The position numbers and the translations under genes were made by a program. The notes beneath the pieces were generated by a model. It was not told the origin of the DNA. It did not search any database and saw only the letters and a program-made list of their open reading frames with translations. From Urbifossiella sp046350095 (GTDB lineage Bacteria > Planctomycetota > Planctomycetia > Gemmatales > Gemmataceae), in the NCBI GenBank assembly GCA_046350095.1, contig JAXMBA010000005.1, forward strand, positions 124,001 through 188,000: 64,000 bases of DNA, read 5' to 3'. Below are positions 9,087-18,032 of this stretch, in pieces (position 1 is the first letter of the stretch; each line of letters starts with the position of its first letter).

Positions 9087-10094
9087 ATGGACGCCCTCCC
9101 GTTCCTCGCCGCCGTCGCCAAGTCGAAGCGCCAGCCGGTCTACGTCCTCGCCGGCGACGAGGACTTTCTGAAGCGCCGCTGCCGCGACGCGATCTTGCAC
9201 CTGGCCCTCGGTGACGCCGACCCGGCGTTCGCCGTCGGCACCTACGCCGGCGACAAGCTCGACTTCTCCACCGTCCGCAACGAGCTGGACACGCTGCCGT
9301 TCCTCAGCCCGTGCCGCGTCGTCGTCGTGGACGCCGCCGACACGTTCGTCACCGCCCACCGGCCGGCGCTGGAGCGCTACGCCGCGGCGCCCTCGACCGC
9401 CGGCGTGCTGGTGCTGGACGTGAAGGCGTTCCCCGAGAACACGAAGCTGGCGAAGGCGCTGCCGGACGCGGCGAAGGTTCACTGCAAGGCGCCGCCGGCG
9501 TACAAGCTCGGCGCCTGGGTGCAGGAGTGGGCGCGCACCGGCCACGGCAAGCGGCTCAGCCCCGACGCCGCGACCCTGCTCATCGACCTCGCCGGCAACA
9601 CGATGGGGCAGCTCGACCAGGAGCTCGAAAAGCTCGCGGTCGCGGCCGGCGGCAAGGCCACGATCGAGGCCGCGGACGTTCACCGCCTCGTCGGCCGCAG
9701 CCAGGGGGCGGACGTATTCCGCATCCTCGACGCAATCGGCGACGGCAAGCCGGTCGCGGCGCTGACCATCCTCGAACGCCTGTTCGCCGAGGGGGTTGCG
9801 CCGATGGGCGTGCTGGCGCCGATGATGGCGCAGCTGCGGAAGCTCGCCGCGGTCGGCCGCCAGATCGCCGACGGGCAGGCGCTCGGCCCGGCGATGGACG
9901 CGGCGAAGGTGCCGGCGTGGCCGCAGGCGCGCGAGAGCTTCCAGAAGCAGGTGCGCTGGCTCGGCCGCCGCCGGCTCGACGCGCTCAGCGGCTGGCTGGT
10001 GGAGATCGACCGCGACCTGAAGGGTGGCAGCCCGCTGCCGGAGAAGGTGCAGGTGGAACGGCTGGTGGTGCGGCTGGCCCGCCCGCGGACGTAG
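9087..10094 (+). CDS. holA: DNA polymerase III delta subunit
   Basis: 335 residues, the usual length for HolA, the clamp-loader subunit that opens the beta sliding clamp. The N-terminus has the family pattern with PVYVLAGDEDFLKRRCRDAIL. The Rossmann-like first domain continues with LDTLPFLSPCRVVVVDAAD and VLVLDVKAFPENTKLAKAL. The middle region LIDLAGNTMGQLDQELEKLA is the characteristic helix. The C-terminal collar domain carries VFRILDAIGDG...ALTILERLF and LRKLAAVGRQI. The gene begins 12 bp after the WD40 frame with only a weak ribosome-binding site, so it may be translated by readthrough from the same mRNA. A dispersed 66-bp element starts 12 bp after the stop codon. Confidence 0.92.
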   Translation: MDALPFLAAVAKSKRQPVYVLAGDEDFLKRRCRDAILHLALGDADPAFAVGTYAGDKLDFSTVRNELDTLPFLSPCRVVVVDAADTFVTAHRPALERYAAAPSTAGVLVLDVKAFPENTKLAKALPDAAKVHCKAPPAYKLGAWVQEWARTGHGKRLSPDAATLLIDLAGNTMGQLDQELEKLAVAAGGKATIEAADVHRLVGRSQGADVFRILDAIGDGKPVAALTILERLFAEGVAPMGVLAPMMAQLRKLAAVGRQIADGQALGPAMDAAKVPAWPQARESFQKQVRWLGRRRLDALSGWLVEIDRDLKGGSPLPEKVQVERLVVRLARPRT

Positions 10095-10105
10095 GAGCGA
10101 GGGTC

Positions 10106-10171
10106 ATTGTGTGCCGCCGACCCCCCCGGGGGGTCGAGGCACGAAATGAGTCGATGACACGAAAGTATGTT
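10106..10171. repeat. Dispersed 66-bp intergenic element, copy A
   Basis: Gapless alignment by eye to 54128-54193 gives 54 of 66 identical positions. The core GACCCCCCCGGGGGGTC is palindromic and identical in both copies, as are ATTGTGTG at the left and GGCACGAA just after the core. Both copies lie just downstream of a plus-strand stop codon (12 bp here, 24 bp at the other site). No coding potential. Function unknown; a terminator-associated or protein-binding element is possible. Confidence 0.7.
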
Positions 10172-10188
10172 GGAGTGACGCGGCGCGG

Positions 10189-10344
10189 TTCGTAGTAGTC
10201 CGTCTACCGCTCGATGTCGGGCTTCGTCGCCGGGCGGGACGACGAGCCGTTAGGCCGGGGCGCGGCCCCGTCGGGCGTCGAACCCCAACGGGGCTTAGCC
10301 CCGGCAACGCGCACCGCACGGATCGGTAGACGGACTACTACGAA
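10189..10344. repeat. Nested inverted repeat between holA and galE
   Basis: Outer 21-nt arms (10189-10209 and 10324-10344) are perfectly complementary. Inside, at about 10246-10310, lies a second hairpin (GCCGTTAGGCCGGGG...CCCCGGCAACG) of the same family as the repeat at 39372-39440. The arrangement looks like one palindromic element inserted into the loop of another. It lies between the convergent holA and galE genes, where a bidirectional terminator would fit. Confidence 0.75.
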
Positions 10345-10355
10345 ACCCACCCGCG

Positions 10356-11342
10356 TCAGTCGTCGTACCCCGCGGGGTGCGTGCGGTGCCAGTTCCACGC
10401 CGTCTCCACGATCGGCCGCAGCTCCGCGTACTTCGGCGCCCAGCCCAGCTCGCGGCGGATCAGCGCCGCGTCCGCCACCAGCTCCGCCGGGTCGCCGGCG
10501 CGCCGCGGCGCCTCCACCACCGGCACGCGCAACCCCGTCACCTCCTCCACCGTGCGGATCACCTCGCGGACGCTGTAGCCGCGGCCGGTGCCGACGTTGT
10601 ACCGCAGTGCCGCCCCCGGCTTCAGCGCCCCCAGCGCCAGCACGTGCGCCTCGGCCAGGTCGTCGACGTGGATGTAGTCGCGGACGCAGGTGCCGTCGGG
10701 CGTGGGGTAGTCGGTGCCGAACACGCGGATGTCCGGCCGGCGGCCGGTCGCGGCGTCGATCACCAGCGGGATGAGGTGCGTCTCGGGGTCGTGGTCCTCG
10801 CCGATGGTGCCGTCCGGGCTGGCGCCGGCGGCGTTGAAGTAGCGGAGGGCGCAGAACCCGAACGGGTACGCGCCGGCGTAGTCGGCCAGGGCGCGCTCGA
10901 ACGCCAGCTTCGTGTTCCCGTACGGGTTGATCGGCGACTGCTTCTCGGCCTCGGTGATCGGCACGCGCTCCGGGGTGCCGTAGGTGGCGCAGGTGCTGGA
11001 GAACACGAACTTCGAGACGCCGTGGCGGCGGCAGGCGTCGAGCAGCGACAGCGAGCCGACGAGGTTGTTGGCGTAGTACTTCGCCGGGTCCGTCACCGAC
11101 TCGCCGACGTAGGCGAACGCCGCGAAGTGAACGACCGCTTCGGGCCGCTTCTCGGCGAACAGCCGGTCGAGGGCGGCGCCGTCCCCGATCTCGCCGACGA
11201 CGAGGCGGCCGGCGGGGATGGCGGCGCGGTGGCCGTAGACGAGGCTGTCGAGGACGGTCACGTCGTGGCCGTCGGCGAGGAGGCGGCGCACGGTGTGGCT
11301 GCCGATGTACCCGGCGCCGCCGGTGACCAGGATGCGCGCCAT
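10356..11342 (-). CDS. galE: UDP-glucose 4-epimerase
   Basis: 328 residues; interconverts UDP-glucose and UDP-galactose for envelope polysaccharide synthesis. The start is placed at the ATG giving MARILVTGGAGYIGSH, because the NAD-binding GGAGYIG motif follows immediately and GAGGAA lies 6 bp upstream; longer starts would add a non-conserved leader. Extended-SDR features are present: VHFAAFAYVGES, SSTCATYG with the catalytic Ser/Thr, and YGNTK with the Tyr-Lys pair. GalE-specific C-terminal motifs include RYFNAAGA, YPTPDGTCVRDYIHVDDLA and YNVGTGRGYSV. Monocistronic by position, with a nested palindrome on its 3' side. Confidence 0.95.
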   Translation of the reverse strand: MARILVTGGAGYIGSHTVRRLLADGHDVTVLDSLVYGHRAAIPAGRLVVGEIGDGAALDRLFAEKRPEAVVHFAAFAYVGESVTDPAKYYANNLVGSLSLLDACRRHGVSKFVFSSTCATYGTPERVPITEAEKQSPINPYGNTKLAFERALADYAGAYPFGFCALRYFNAAGASPDGTIGEDHDPETHLIPLVIDAATGRRPDIRVFGTDYPTPDGTCVRDYIHVDDLAEAHVLALGALKPGAALRYNVGTGRGYSVREVIRTVEEVTGLRVPVVEAPRRAGDPAELVADAALIRRELGWAPKYAELRPIVETAWNWHRTHPAGYDD

Positions 11343-11507
11343 TGGGATTCCTCGTGACTCGGCCCGGGGCTTGAGCCCGGAGGGCGCCGGCGGACGGCTC
11401 ACCATACCCCGTGTTCCGCCGCCTGCCAAGTTGGGCTAGCACTTCCCGCCGGGTTTGCCTATTCCCCCGGGTCGAACGTCGTCCACGCCCGCCCCGGGGG
11501 TTCCCGC

Positions 11508-14500
11508 ATGACACGCCGGCTCCTCGCCCTCCTCGCCCTGTTCGCCCTCGCCCCCGCGGCGCACGCCCAGCCGCCCGTCGCGTTCGCCGACGCGGCCGTC
11601 CGCGCCGTGCAGTTCGTGGACAAGGACGAGGGCTGGGCGGTCGGCGACGACGGCGTCGTGTGGCACTCCATCGACGGCGGCGGCCACTGGGAGCGGCAGA
11701 AGACCGGCACCCGGGCCAGCCTCCGCGGCGTCCACTTCCAGAACCCGTACACCGGCTGGGCCGTCGGCCGCCTCGACGCCCCGAACGGGGTCTCGGCCGG
11801 CGTCATGCTCAAGACCGCCGACGGCGGCCTGACGTGGGAGGAGGTCGGCGTCAACGTGCTGCCGGGCCTCCACGCCGTCCGCTTCTTCGACGACAAGACC
11901 GGCTTCGTGTGCGGCGACGGCTCCGACGCCTTCCCCACAGGCATGTTCCAGACGGCCGACGGCGGCAAGACGTGGCGCCCGGTCAGCGGCCCGCGCGCGC
12001 CGGGCTGGCGCGCCGCCGACTTCGACGCGCAGGGCACCGGCGTCGTGGCCGGGGTGTGGTCGCGGCTGACGCTCGTCCGCGGCGGCGCGCTCGCCGACGC
12101 CGACCTCGACCCGCTCGGCGGCCGCGCCGTCCACGCCATCAAGAACACGCCGTTCCGCTGGATCGCCGCCGGCGACGGCGGCCTCGTGATGACCAGCGAC
12201 GACGGCCGCCGCTGGGGCGCGGTGAACCTCGGCGTGCCGGCGGTGGTGGCGATGTCGTGCGACTTCCGCGCTGTGGCCGCGAGCGGCACGCACGTGTGGG
12301 TCGCCGGCCGGCCCGGCAGCGTCGTGTTCCACTCGCCCGACGGCGGCAAGACGTGGGAGACGCAGAAGACGAACCTGACGACGCCCGTGCTCGGGATGCA
12401 CTTCCTCGACGCGACCACCGGCTGGGCCGTCGGCGAGCTCGGCACCATCGCCCGCACGACCGACGGCGGCCGCACCTGGACCGCGAGCCGCACCGGCGGC
12501 GCCCGCGCGGCGGTGCTGTTCCTGAACGCCCACGGCCGCGGCGCCCCGCTCGACCTGGCGGCGCTCGTCGGCGGCGCCGACGGCTACCTGTGCGCCGCGG
12601 TGAACGTGATGAGCGCCGACCCGGCGACGGCCCACCCGCGGGCCGGGGCCGACGCGGCGCGGTTCGCGCAGGCGGTGCGGCTGGCCGGCGGCGCCGCGGC
12701 GGAAACGGCGTGGGCCTTCCCGCTGCCGGGCCACGCCGCCGGGCTGCCGCCGCGCGAGCTGCTCGCCACCTGGGACCGCCTCCACGACGGCAAGGCGAAC
12801 GAGCAGCTGCTGCGGCAGGCGGTGCTGGCCGTGCGGATGTGGCAGCCCGAGGTGGTCGTGACCGACCCGGCCGCGGCCGACGCCGGCGCCGCCGAGGTGC
12901 TGGTGCTGCACGCCGCCCGCGAGGCCTTCCGCCAGGCCGCCGACCCGGCGTGCTTCCCCGAGCAACTCACGGCGCTCGGCCTGCAACCGTGGGCGCCGAA
13001 GAAGCTGTACGCCCTCGCCGGCGCCGACCCCGCCGCGGCGGTGAAGTACGACCTGACGGAGTTCGTGCGCGAGCTCGGCGAGTCGGCGCAGGACGCGGCC
13101 GAGCCCGCGGCGCGGGTGCTCGGTGTCAACCCGGTGTCACTGCGGGGGCTGAAGCTGATCGCCCACCGGCAGGACGGCGCCGAGGCGCATTCCAAGCTGA
13201 CCGACGGCATCTCGCTGGCCCGCGGCGGCGTCGCCCGGCGCGCCGAGAGTGGCGCGAAGTTCGACCCCGCGGCCGCCGAGGAGCGGAAGGCCGCGGCGCA
13301 GAAGCGGCGACACCTCGAAGGGCTGGCGTTCGTCGAGAACCTGGACCTGGCCGGCGCCGACCGCGCCCTCGGGGCGCTCGGCGCCGAGCTGCCGAAGCTG
13401 CCGGACGACATCGCCGCCCGCACGGCGCACGCCGTGGGCACGCGGTTCGCACAAACGGGGAAGTGGGCCGAGGCGCGCGAGGTGTTCGCGCTGCTGTCGA
13501 TGAAGTACCCCGGCCACCCGCTCGCCGTGGACGGGTACCGCTGGCTCCTCCGCTACCACGCCGGCACGGAGACGCGGCGGCGCGTCGAGGTGCAGCAGAA
13601 GCTCGCCTTCGGCCGCGTCTCGTTCGACCCGCTCGGCGGCGGCAAGGTCCAGCAGGCCGGCGGCACCGCGGGCTCGAAGACGGTCGTCGAGGAGGACGTG
13701 TACCGGCTGCACGACCCGGCGATGATCGTGAAGTGGCACCAGGCCTGCATCGACATGGAGCCGAAGCTGGCGGCGTTCGGCCCGCTGTACAGCCGCGACC
13801 CGGCGGCGTGGCTGGCGCTGCTGGCGGCGCGCCGGCACGTCGGCAAGCACGCCGAGGCCGACGCCTTCCTCCGCGAGTACTTCAAGGGCTCCGACGCCGC
13901 GACGATGCAACCGGGACAGGACTACTGGCGCGACTGCCTCGCGGCCGAGTTGTGGCTCGCCGACCGGACGCTCGTGCCGACGCCGCCGAAACCGGTCGCC
14001 GGCAGCGCGTTCACCGAAACCCGCCCGCTGCTCGACGGCAAGCTCGACGACCCGTGCTGGCAGGCGGCGAAGACGCTGCCCCTGACCGCGACCGCGGCGA
14101 CCAACCGCCCCGACGACGCGGCGGCGTTCGCCGCCGGGTACAAGACGGAGGCGAAGTTCGCGCACGACGGGCAGTACCTGTACGTGGCGGTGAGCTGCGC
14201 CCACCCGGCGGGGAAGGCCGTGGCCGCGGTGACGAAGCGCGACCGCGACGCCGACATGACCGGCCGCGACCGCGTCGACGTCGTGCTGGACCTCGACCGC
14301 GACTACCAGACGTACTACCGCTTCCAGGTGGACCACCGCGGCTGCCTGGCCGAGGACTGCTGGGGCGACCGGACGTGGAACCCGAAGTACTTCGTGGCGT
14401 TCGCGCCGGGCGAGGCAGGCTGGACGTGCGAGTTTGCCATCCCGCTGGCGGAGCTGACCGGCGACCGGCTCGGCGGCCGGGCCTGGGCGGTGAACGTGTC

Positions 14501-14600
14501 GCGGGTGGTGCCGGGCGCCGGCGTGCAGACGTGGAGCGGCCCGGCGGACTCGGAGCCGCGGCCCGAGGGGCTGGGCCTGCTGCGGTTCGAGGGGCGGTGA
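11508..14600 (+). CDS. Large exported protein: Ycf48-like beta-propeller plus C-terminal CBM9-like domain
   Basis: 1030 residues with a signal peptide (MTRRLLALLALFALAPAAHA). Residues ~25-330 hold repeated propeller blades of the Ycf48/BNR type, for example DKDEGWAVGDDG, TADGGLTWEEVG, SPDGGKTWETQKTN and RTTDGGRTWTASRT. Residues ~350-800 are helix-rich and Ala-rich and not recognised. The last ~200 residues (from ETRPLLDGKLDDPCW, with DGQYLYVAVSC, DRVDVVLDLDRDYQTYYRF and WTCEFAIPLAEL) match the carbohydrate-binding-module-9-like domain of exported planctomycete proteins. The likely role is extracellular glycan binding or envelope assembly; no enzyme is evident. The start is fixed by the signal peptide. 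Confidence 0.8.
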   Translation: MTRRLLALLALFALAPAAHAQPPVAFADAAVRAVQFVDKDEGWAVGDDGVVWHSIDGGGHWERQKTGTRASLRGVHFQNPYTGWAVGRLDAPNGVSAGVMLKTADGGLTWEEVGVNVLPGLHAVRFFDDKTGFVCGDGSDAFPTGMFQTADGGKTWRPVSGPRAPGWRAADFDAQGTGVVAGVWSRLTLVRGGALADADLDPLGGRAVHAIKNTPFRWIAAGDGGLVMTSDDGRRWGAVNLGVPAVVAMSCDFRAVAASGTHVWVAGRPGSVVFHSPDGGKTWETQKTNLTTPVLGMHFLDATTGWAVGELGTIARTTDGGRTWTASRTGGARAAVLFLNAHGRGAPLDLAALVGGADGYLCAAVNVMSADPATAHPRAGADAARFAQAVRLAGGAAAETAWAFPLPGHAAGLPPRELLATWDRLHDGKANEQLLRQAVLAVRMWQPEVVVTDPAAADAGAAEVLVLHAAREAFRQAADPACFPEQLTALGLQPWAPKKLYALAGADPAAAVKYDLTEFVRELGESAQDAAEPAARVLGVNPVSLRGLKLIAHRQDGAEAHSKLTDGISLARGGVARRAESGAKFDPAAAEERKAAAQKRRHLEGLAFVENLDLAGADRALGALGAELPKLPDDIAARTAHAVGTRFAQTGKWAEAREVFALLSMKYPGHPLAVDGYRWLLRYHAGTETRRRVEVQQKLAFGRVSFDPLGGGKVQQAGGTAGSKTVVEEDVYRLHDPAMIVKWHQACIDMEPKLAAFGPLYSRDPAAWLALLAARRHVGKHAEADAFLREYFKGSDAATMQPGQDYWRDCLAAELWLADRTLVPTPPKPVAGSAFTETRPLLDGKLDDPCWQAAKTLPLTATAATNRPDDAAAFAAGYKTEAKFAHDGQYLYVAVSCAHPAGKAVAAVTKRDRDADMTGRDRVDVVLDLDRDYQTYYRFQVDHRGCLAEDCWGDRTWNPKYFVAFAPGEAGWTCEFAIPLAELTGDRLGGRAWAVNVSRVVPGAGVQTWSGPADSEPRPEGLGLLRFEGR

Positions 14601-14671
14601 GTCGTGCGAGCGGCGCGGCGGCAGCCCGCCGGTGCGATACCAGTTCACTTGCCCAGGCACTCCGAGACGCC

Positions 14672-14768
14672 ACGAGCCGCGACCGCAAGGAGCGGCTGCT
14701 GGACCGATGTTCCGCATTCGCGGGAGACCGGTCCAGCAGGCCGCTCCCTGCGGTCGCGCGCTCGTGAG
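14672..14768. repeat. GAGCCGCGACCGCAAGG palindrome family, copy 1
   Basis: Arms beginning ACGAGCCGCGACCGCAAGG and ending CTCGTGAG flank a ~50-nt loop with its own internal complementarity. Further copies lie at 15850-15948, 22377-22470 and 34462-34561. This copy is the most degenerate, with a base missing in each arm. The 14601-14839 gap holds nothing else I can recognise. Confidence 0.8.
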
Positions 14769-14839
14769 CGGTGGTGGGCCGCAAGCGCGACAGTTCGCCG
14801 CACCCGCCGCCTCGCGGCGGGCGGCTCGCGACTCGCGAA

Positions 14840-15718
14840 TTACTTCGTCTTCAGCCGGGCCGTGCCGTCGATGGTGATCGGCCCGCTCAGGTCCAGGTCG
14901 AGCTTCTGGCCGTCCTGCTCCACCTTGCCCGACATGCGGATGCGGCCCTTCGCCTGGTCCTTCACGTCGAGTCCCGTCTTCAGCGCCCGCCACGTCAGGC
15001 CGTCCAGCTCCATCTCGACGTTCAGGTCGCCCTCGTCCTCCTTGGCGACGCCGGTCACCTTCCCCTTCGACGAGATGACGGCGCACTCCTCGTCGCCGAG
15101 CTTCTCGACGCGGACGAACTTCATCTTCAGCTCGCCCTTCAGGTCGCTGATCGAGCCGCCGAAGATGCGCTGGAGCGCCGCCGCCTTCACCTTCCACTCG
15201 TGGCCGACCTTCACCTTCTCGGCCGGGTACAGGTCGTCGTCGCTCTCGGGGCCGACGCGCTTGTCCAGCTCCTTCTTCTGCTTGGCCGTCGGCCGGCCGT
15301 CCACCAGCGTGTGCTTCCACTTGGCCTGGCCGACGCGCTCGCTGACGATGATCTCGCCCTGCAGGTCGCCGTCCTTCGACTCGTCCATCTCGTTGCCGCC
15401 GACGTCGGTGACGGTGTCCACCTTCTCGACGACGACGCGGGTCTGGGCCTTGGTGACCTGCCGACCGTCCACGGCGAGGTACTTGATCTCCTCTTCCTCG
15501 TAGGCCTTGAGGGTCTGCTTGGCGTCGATGCCCATGCCGGCGACCTTGATGGCCACGGTGGCGTTCTTGATCTGGAACGTGGACTTGTGGGCGACGACCT
15601 GCCCCTTCTGCGGGGCGGGGCCGCGGAGGTCGTACTCCGCGTCCTGGCGGGCGGTGCCGGTGCCGACGAACCCGGCGACGACCGCGACCGCCCCGACGAG
15701 CCACCTGGACTGCCGCAT
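14840..15718 (-). CDS. Exported protein of unknown function
   Basis: 292 residues from an ATG preceded by AGGAG at 6-nt spacing. The N-terminus MRQSRWLVGAVAVVAGFVGTGTARQ is a signal peptide or membrane anchor. The mature protein is rich in beta strands and charged residues, with a segment on resistance-fold-like spacing (ELDGLTWRALKTGLDVKDQAKGRIRMSG). It ends in DLDLSGPITIDGTARLKTK. I do not recognise the family. It resembles planctomycete exported proteins of the same size that lack assigned function, and could be a periplasmic or outer-membrane-associated protein. Flanked on both sides by copies of the same palindromic repeat, so it is probably monocistronic. Confidence 0.65.
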   Translation of the reverse strand: MRQSRWLVGAVAVVAGFVGTGTARQDAEYDLRGPAPQKGQVVAHKSTFQIKNATVAIKVAGMGIDAKQTLKAYEEEEIKYLAVDGRQVTKAQTRVVVEKVDTVTDVGGNEMDESKDGDLQGEIIVSERVGQAKWKHTLVDGRPTAKQKKELDKRVGPESDDDLYPAEKVKVGHEWKVKAAALQRIFGGSISDLKGELKMKFVRVEKLGDEECAVISSKGKVTGVAKEDEGDLNVEMELDGLTWRALKTGLDVKDQAKGRIRMSGKVEQDGQKLDLDLSGPITIDGTARLKTK

Positions 15719-15849
15719 CGGCTGCTCCTGCTGGGGTTGCTCCCGCGCCTGCGTGCGGGGGATGGCAACATGATAGGGAGGCGAGCCGAACGCCGTCAGG
15801 CGTCGGGTGGAGGCGCGGGCGGCGGTTGCGGACACACCCCAGGGCGCCC

Positions 15850-15948
15850 ACGAGCCGCGACCGCAAGGGAGCGGCAGGCGAACCCAGCAGACCGCGAACG
15901 AGGAAGGCGGGGGTAGCAGCCGCTCCCTTGCGGTCGCGGCTCGTGAGG
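15850..15948. repeat. GAGCCGCGACCGCAAGG palindrome family, copy 2
   Basis: Complementary ~27-nt arms (start CGAGCCGCGACCGCAAGGGA, end CGGCTCGTGAGG) around a ~45-nt loop. The rest of the 15719-16006 gap shows no coding potential. Confidence 0.85.
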
Positions 15949-16006
15949 CGACCGGCCAGCCGCGAACGTGACCCGCGCCCGGCGGTTCACGCCGCCGGTT
16001 CGCCGG

Positions 16007-17020
16007 TCAGAACCGGAAGAGCAGCGTCGTGAAGTAGTTCACGTCGTTCCGCTTGGCCGTGCCCGGGCTGGTGTCGTAGCGGTCCTGCACGCCGAGCCGC
16101 AGCACCATGCCGTGCTCGGGGCTGAGCACGATCTCGTACCCCGCCCGCGCCCGCACGCGGTACTGGCCCAGCTGGCTCAGGTTCGGGAACACGTCCAGCC
16201 CCGACAGGAAGCTCTGCCGGTCGTTGAGCCGGTGGTTGAAGTCGCCGCCGATCACGGCTTCCGGCACCCACCGGTCGGGCGGGCCGTCGTTGCCGGTGTC
16301 GATCTCGCGCACCGCACCGGCACCGAGCCGCGTCTTGAACAGCGTCGTGTCGGTCTTCAGCCAGCGGTACGAGAAGCCGGCGTAGGCCCCGGCGCGCAGG
16401 TCGTAGGAGCGGAACTCGTCGTACTCCACCTGCACGGCGCTGAACACGCTCCACGGGCTGCCGGGGAACAGAATTTCGTCGCGGACGTTGAGGATCGCCT
16501 GGTTCTGCTTCGTGCTGCCGTCCTGCCGCGACAGCGTGTACAAGGCGTCCACGTGGAGGGCGTTCCGCTCCACCTTGGCGTCGAAGACGGTGCCGAGGCG
16601 GAGGCTGAGGATGTCCGAGTTGCCGTCGGCCCCGTTGAGGCCGAACTCGAACCCGCCGCGCCACTTCCGCGGCGGCGGGGCGGTCGGCAGCGACCCGTCG
16701 GGGATGACGACCGGCGGCCCGGCGTCGGGCGGCGGCAGGAGCCCGGCCGGGGGTTGCGTGGCGGGCGGTCCGGGGGGCGGCACGTCGAGTTTAAGCTGGT
16801 TGGGGAACAGCGACTTCTCGCCGAACTGCTGATTGAGCGAGGGGCCGAAGTAGTCCGGCACCTTGACCTCGGGCGCCTTCACCTCCGGCAGCTTCGCCGG
16901 CGCGGCCCACGGGCTCGTCGGGGTCTGCGCGGCCGCTTTGACGGCGGCGGGCTCGGGGGTCTGGGCGTGCGCCGCCGCGGTCGCCGCGAGGAATCCGACC
17001 ACGACCGCGAGCCCGCGCAT
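16007..17020 (-). CDS. DUF481-family outer-membrane beta-barrel protein
   Basis: 337 residues with a signal peptide (MRGLAVVVGFLAATAAAHA) and a Pro-rich linker to about residue 115. The C-terminal ~215 residues form an alternating hydrophobic/polar beta pattern typical of the DUF481 (YdiY-like) barrel: WRGGFEFGLNGADGNSDIL, LHVDALYTLSRQDG, FSYRWLKTDTTLFKTRLGAGA and a terminal phenylalanine (TTLLFRF), as expected for an outer-membrane barrel recognised by the Bam machinery. The function of the family is unclear; it is often linked to salt or envelope stress. It faces the GAGCCGCGACC repeat on its 3' side and starts 69 bp after the LamG protein gene ends, so the two may be co-transcribed. Confidence 0.8.
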   Translation of the reverse strand: MRGLAVVVGFLAATAAAHAQTPEPAAVKAAAQTPTSPWAAPAKLPEVKAPEVKVPDYFGPSLNQQFGEKSLFPNQLKLDVPPPGPPATQPPAGLLPPPDAGPPVVIPDGSLPTAPPPRKWRGGFEFGLNGADGNSDILSLRLGTVFDAKVERNALHVDALYTLSRQDGSTKQNQAILNVRDEILFPGSPWSVFSAVQVEYDEFRSYDLRAGAYAGFSYRWLKTDTTLFKTRLGAGAVREIDTGNDGPPDRWVPEAVIGGDFNHRLNDRQSFLSGLDVFPNLSQLGQYRVRARAGYEIVLSPEHGMVLRLGVQDRYDTSPGTAKRNDVNYFTTLLFRF

Positions 17021-17089
17021 GCCCGTCCGCCCTCCGGGAAGGGCGGACGATAACCGCCGGCCCGGATTCGGACAACCCCGGCGTGGGGC

Positions 17090-17950
17090 TCACTTCAGCA
17101 GGCCGGGGCGCTCGCGGAGCAGCTTCACCTCGTCGGCGGTGAGCGGGCGGCGGAACAACGCCAGCTCGTCCAACAGGCCGACGTAGTTCACCGCCACGTA
17201 GACGCCGGTGCGGTCGATGTCCCAGTTCATGGCGACGGCCCGGTCGCGGACTTCGCCGATCAACTTCCCGTCGATGTACAGCTGCGACACGGCGTCCGCC
17301 TTGCCGGTGTCGAACCCGGACCACGACAGCACGACGTGGTGCCAGTCGCCCACCTTCCACGCCACCCGCGGCACGCGGACCAGCGGCGCCTGCGGGTCGT
17401 CCTCGGCCACGCCCTTCTGCCCGGCGGGGACGGCCGGGAACGCCCCGTGCCGCAGGTCGCGCGGCTTCGCGTCGTTGAAGTCGAACCAGATGCCGCCGTT
17501 GTTCGCCCCCTTCTCGGTGATCTGCACGGGGTCGCAGAACGACGTCTTGAGCGACTGGTTCGGGTCGGTCTGGCACCACACCGAGAGCGCCCCGCCCCAG
17601 CCCTTGGGGTCGTAGGCGAGGTTCCCCTTCGCGGGGAAGAAGACGCGGCCGTTGCGCGGCAGCACGTCGGTGGCGTCGAGCGCGCCGCCGCCGGCGACGC
17701 CGCGGCCGCGGGCGACGTGGAAGACGTTGTCGTTGAACCCCGGCTCGACGAGGAACGTGCCGGGCAGCGACGGGTGGTTGAAGCGGGTGTTGAGCATCTT
17801 CCCGCCGCCGGCGACGTCGGCCCAGATATGCTCGTCGAACGAGGCGTAGAGGGTGACGGCCTTCTTGAGCGTGTCGGGTTCCGGCTGCGCCGGCGCCGGC
17901 GCTGCGGCGAGGACGGCGGCAATCGCGCACGGGGCGAACAGGGGGCGCAT
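17090..17950 (-). CDS. Exported LamG/concanavalin-like protein
   Basis: 286 residues. The start is chosen at the ATG that gives a signal peptide (MRPLFAPCAIAAVLAAAPAPAQ) with GGAG upstream; the frame stays open further 5' but that part has no signal-like sequence. The mature protein has the LamG/jelly-roll pattern: LYASFDEHIWADVAGG at the first strand, LSVWCQTD, NNGGIWFDFND, DWHHVVLSWSG (the highly conserved WHHV strand) and LYIDGKLIGEV, then VGLLDELALFRRPLTADEV near the end. LamG domains bind glycans or proteins. It probably works outside the cytoplasm on polysaccharide substrates, in keeping with the many exported proteins nearby. Confidence 0.85.
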   Translation of the reverse strand: MRPLFAPCAIAAVLAAAPAPAQPEPDTLKKAVTLYASFDEHIWADVAGGGKMLNTRFNHPSLPGTFLVEPGFNDNVFHVARGRGVAGGGALDATDVLPRNGRVFFPAKGNLAYDPKGWGGALSVWCQTDPNQSLKTSFCDPVQITEKGANNGGIWFDFNDAKPRDLRHGAFPAVPAGQKGVAEDDPQAPLVRVPRVAWKVGDWHHVVLSWSGFDTGKADAVSQLYIDGKLIGEVRDRAVAMNWDIDRTGVYVAVNYVGLLDELALFRRPLTADEVKLLRERPGLLK

Positions 17951-18032
17951 GGGCGGGGGCTCCGGGGGGTCAACGACCGGCGAGAATGTTGTGAGCCTTT
18001 TGACGATTTCGGTCCGCCGGAAGAACGTTTGC

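Noticed and set aside
13137..15866. Long minus-strand frame crossing the CBM9-type gene
   Set aside because: Arg/Ala-rich shadow with no motif; it also crosses a palindromic repeat and the real minus-strand gene in another frame.
14672..15948. CRISPR array
   Set aside because: The repeats are long inverted repeats separated by a whole gene, not short direct repeats with regular spacers.
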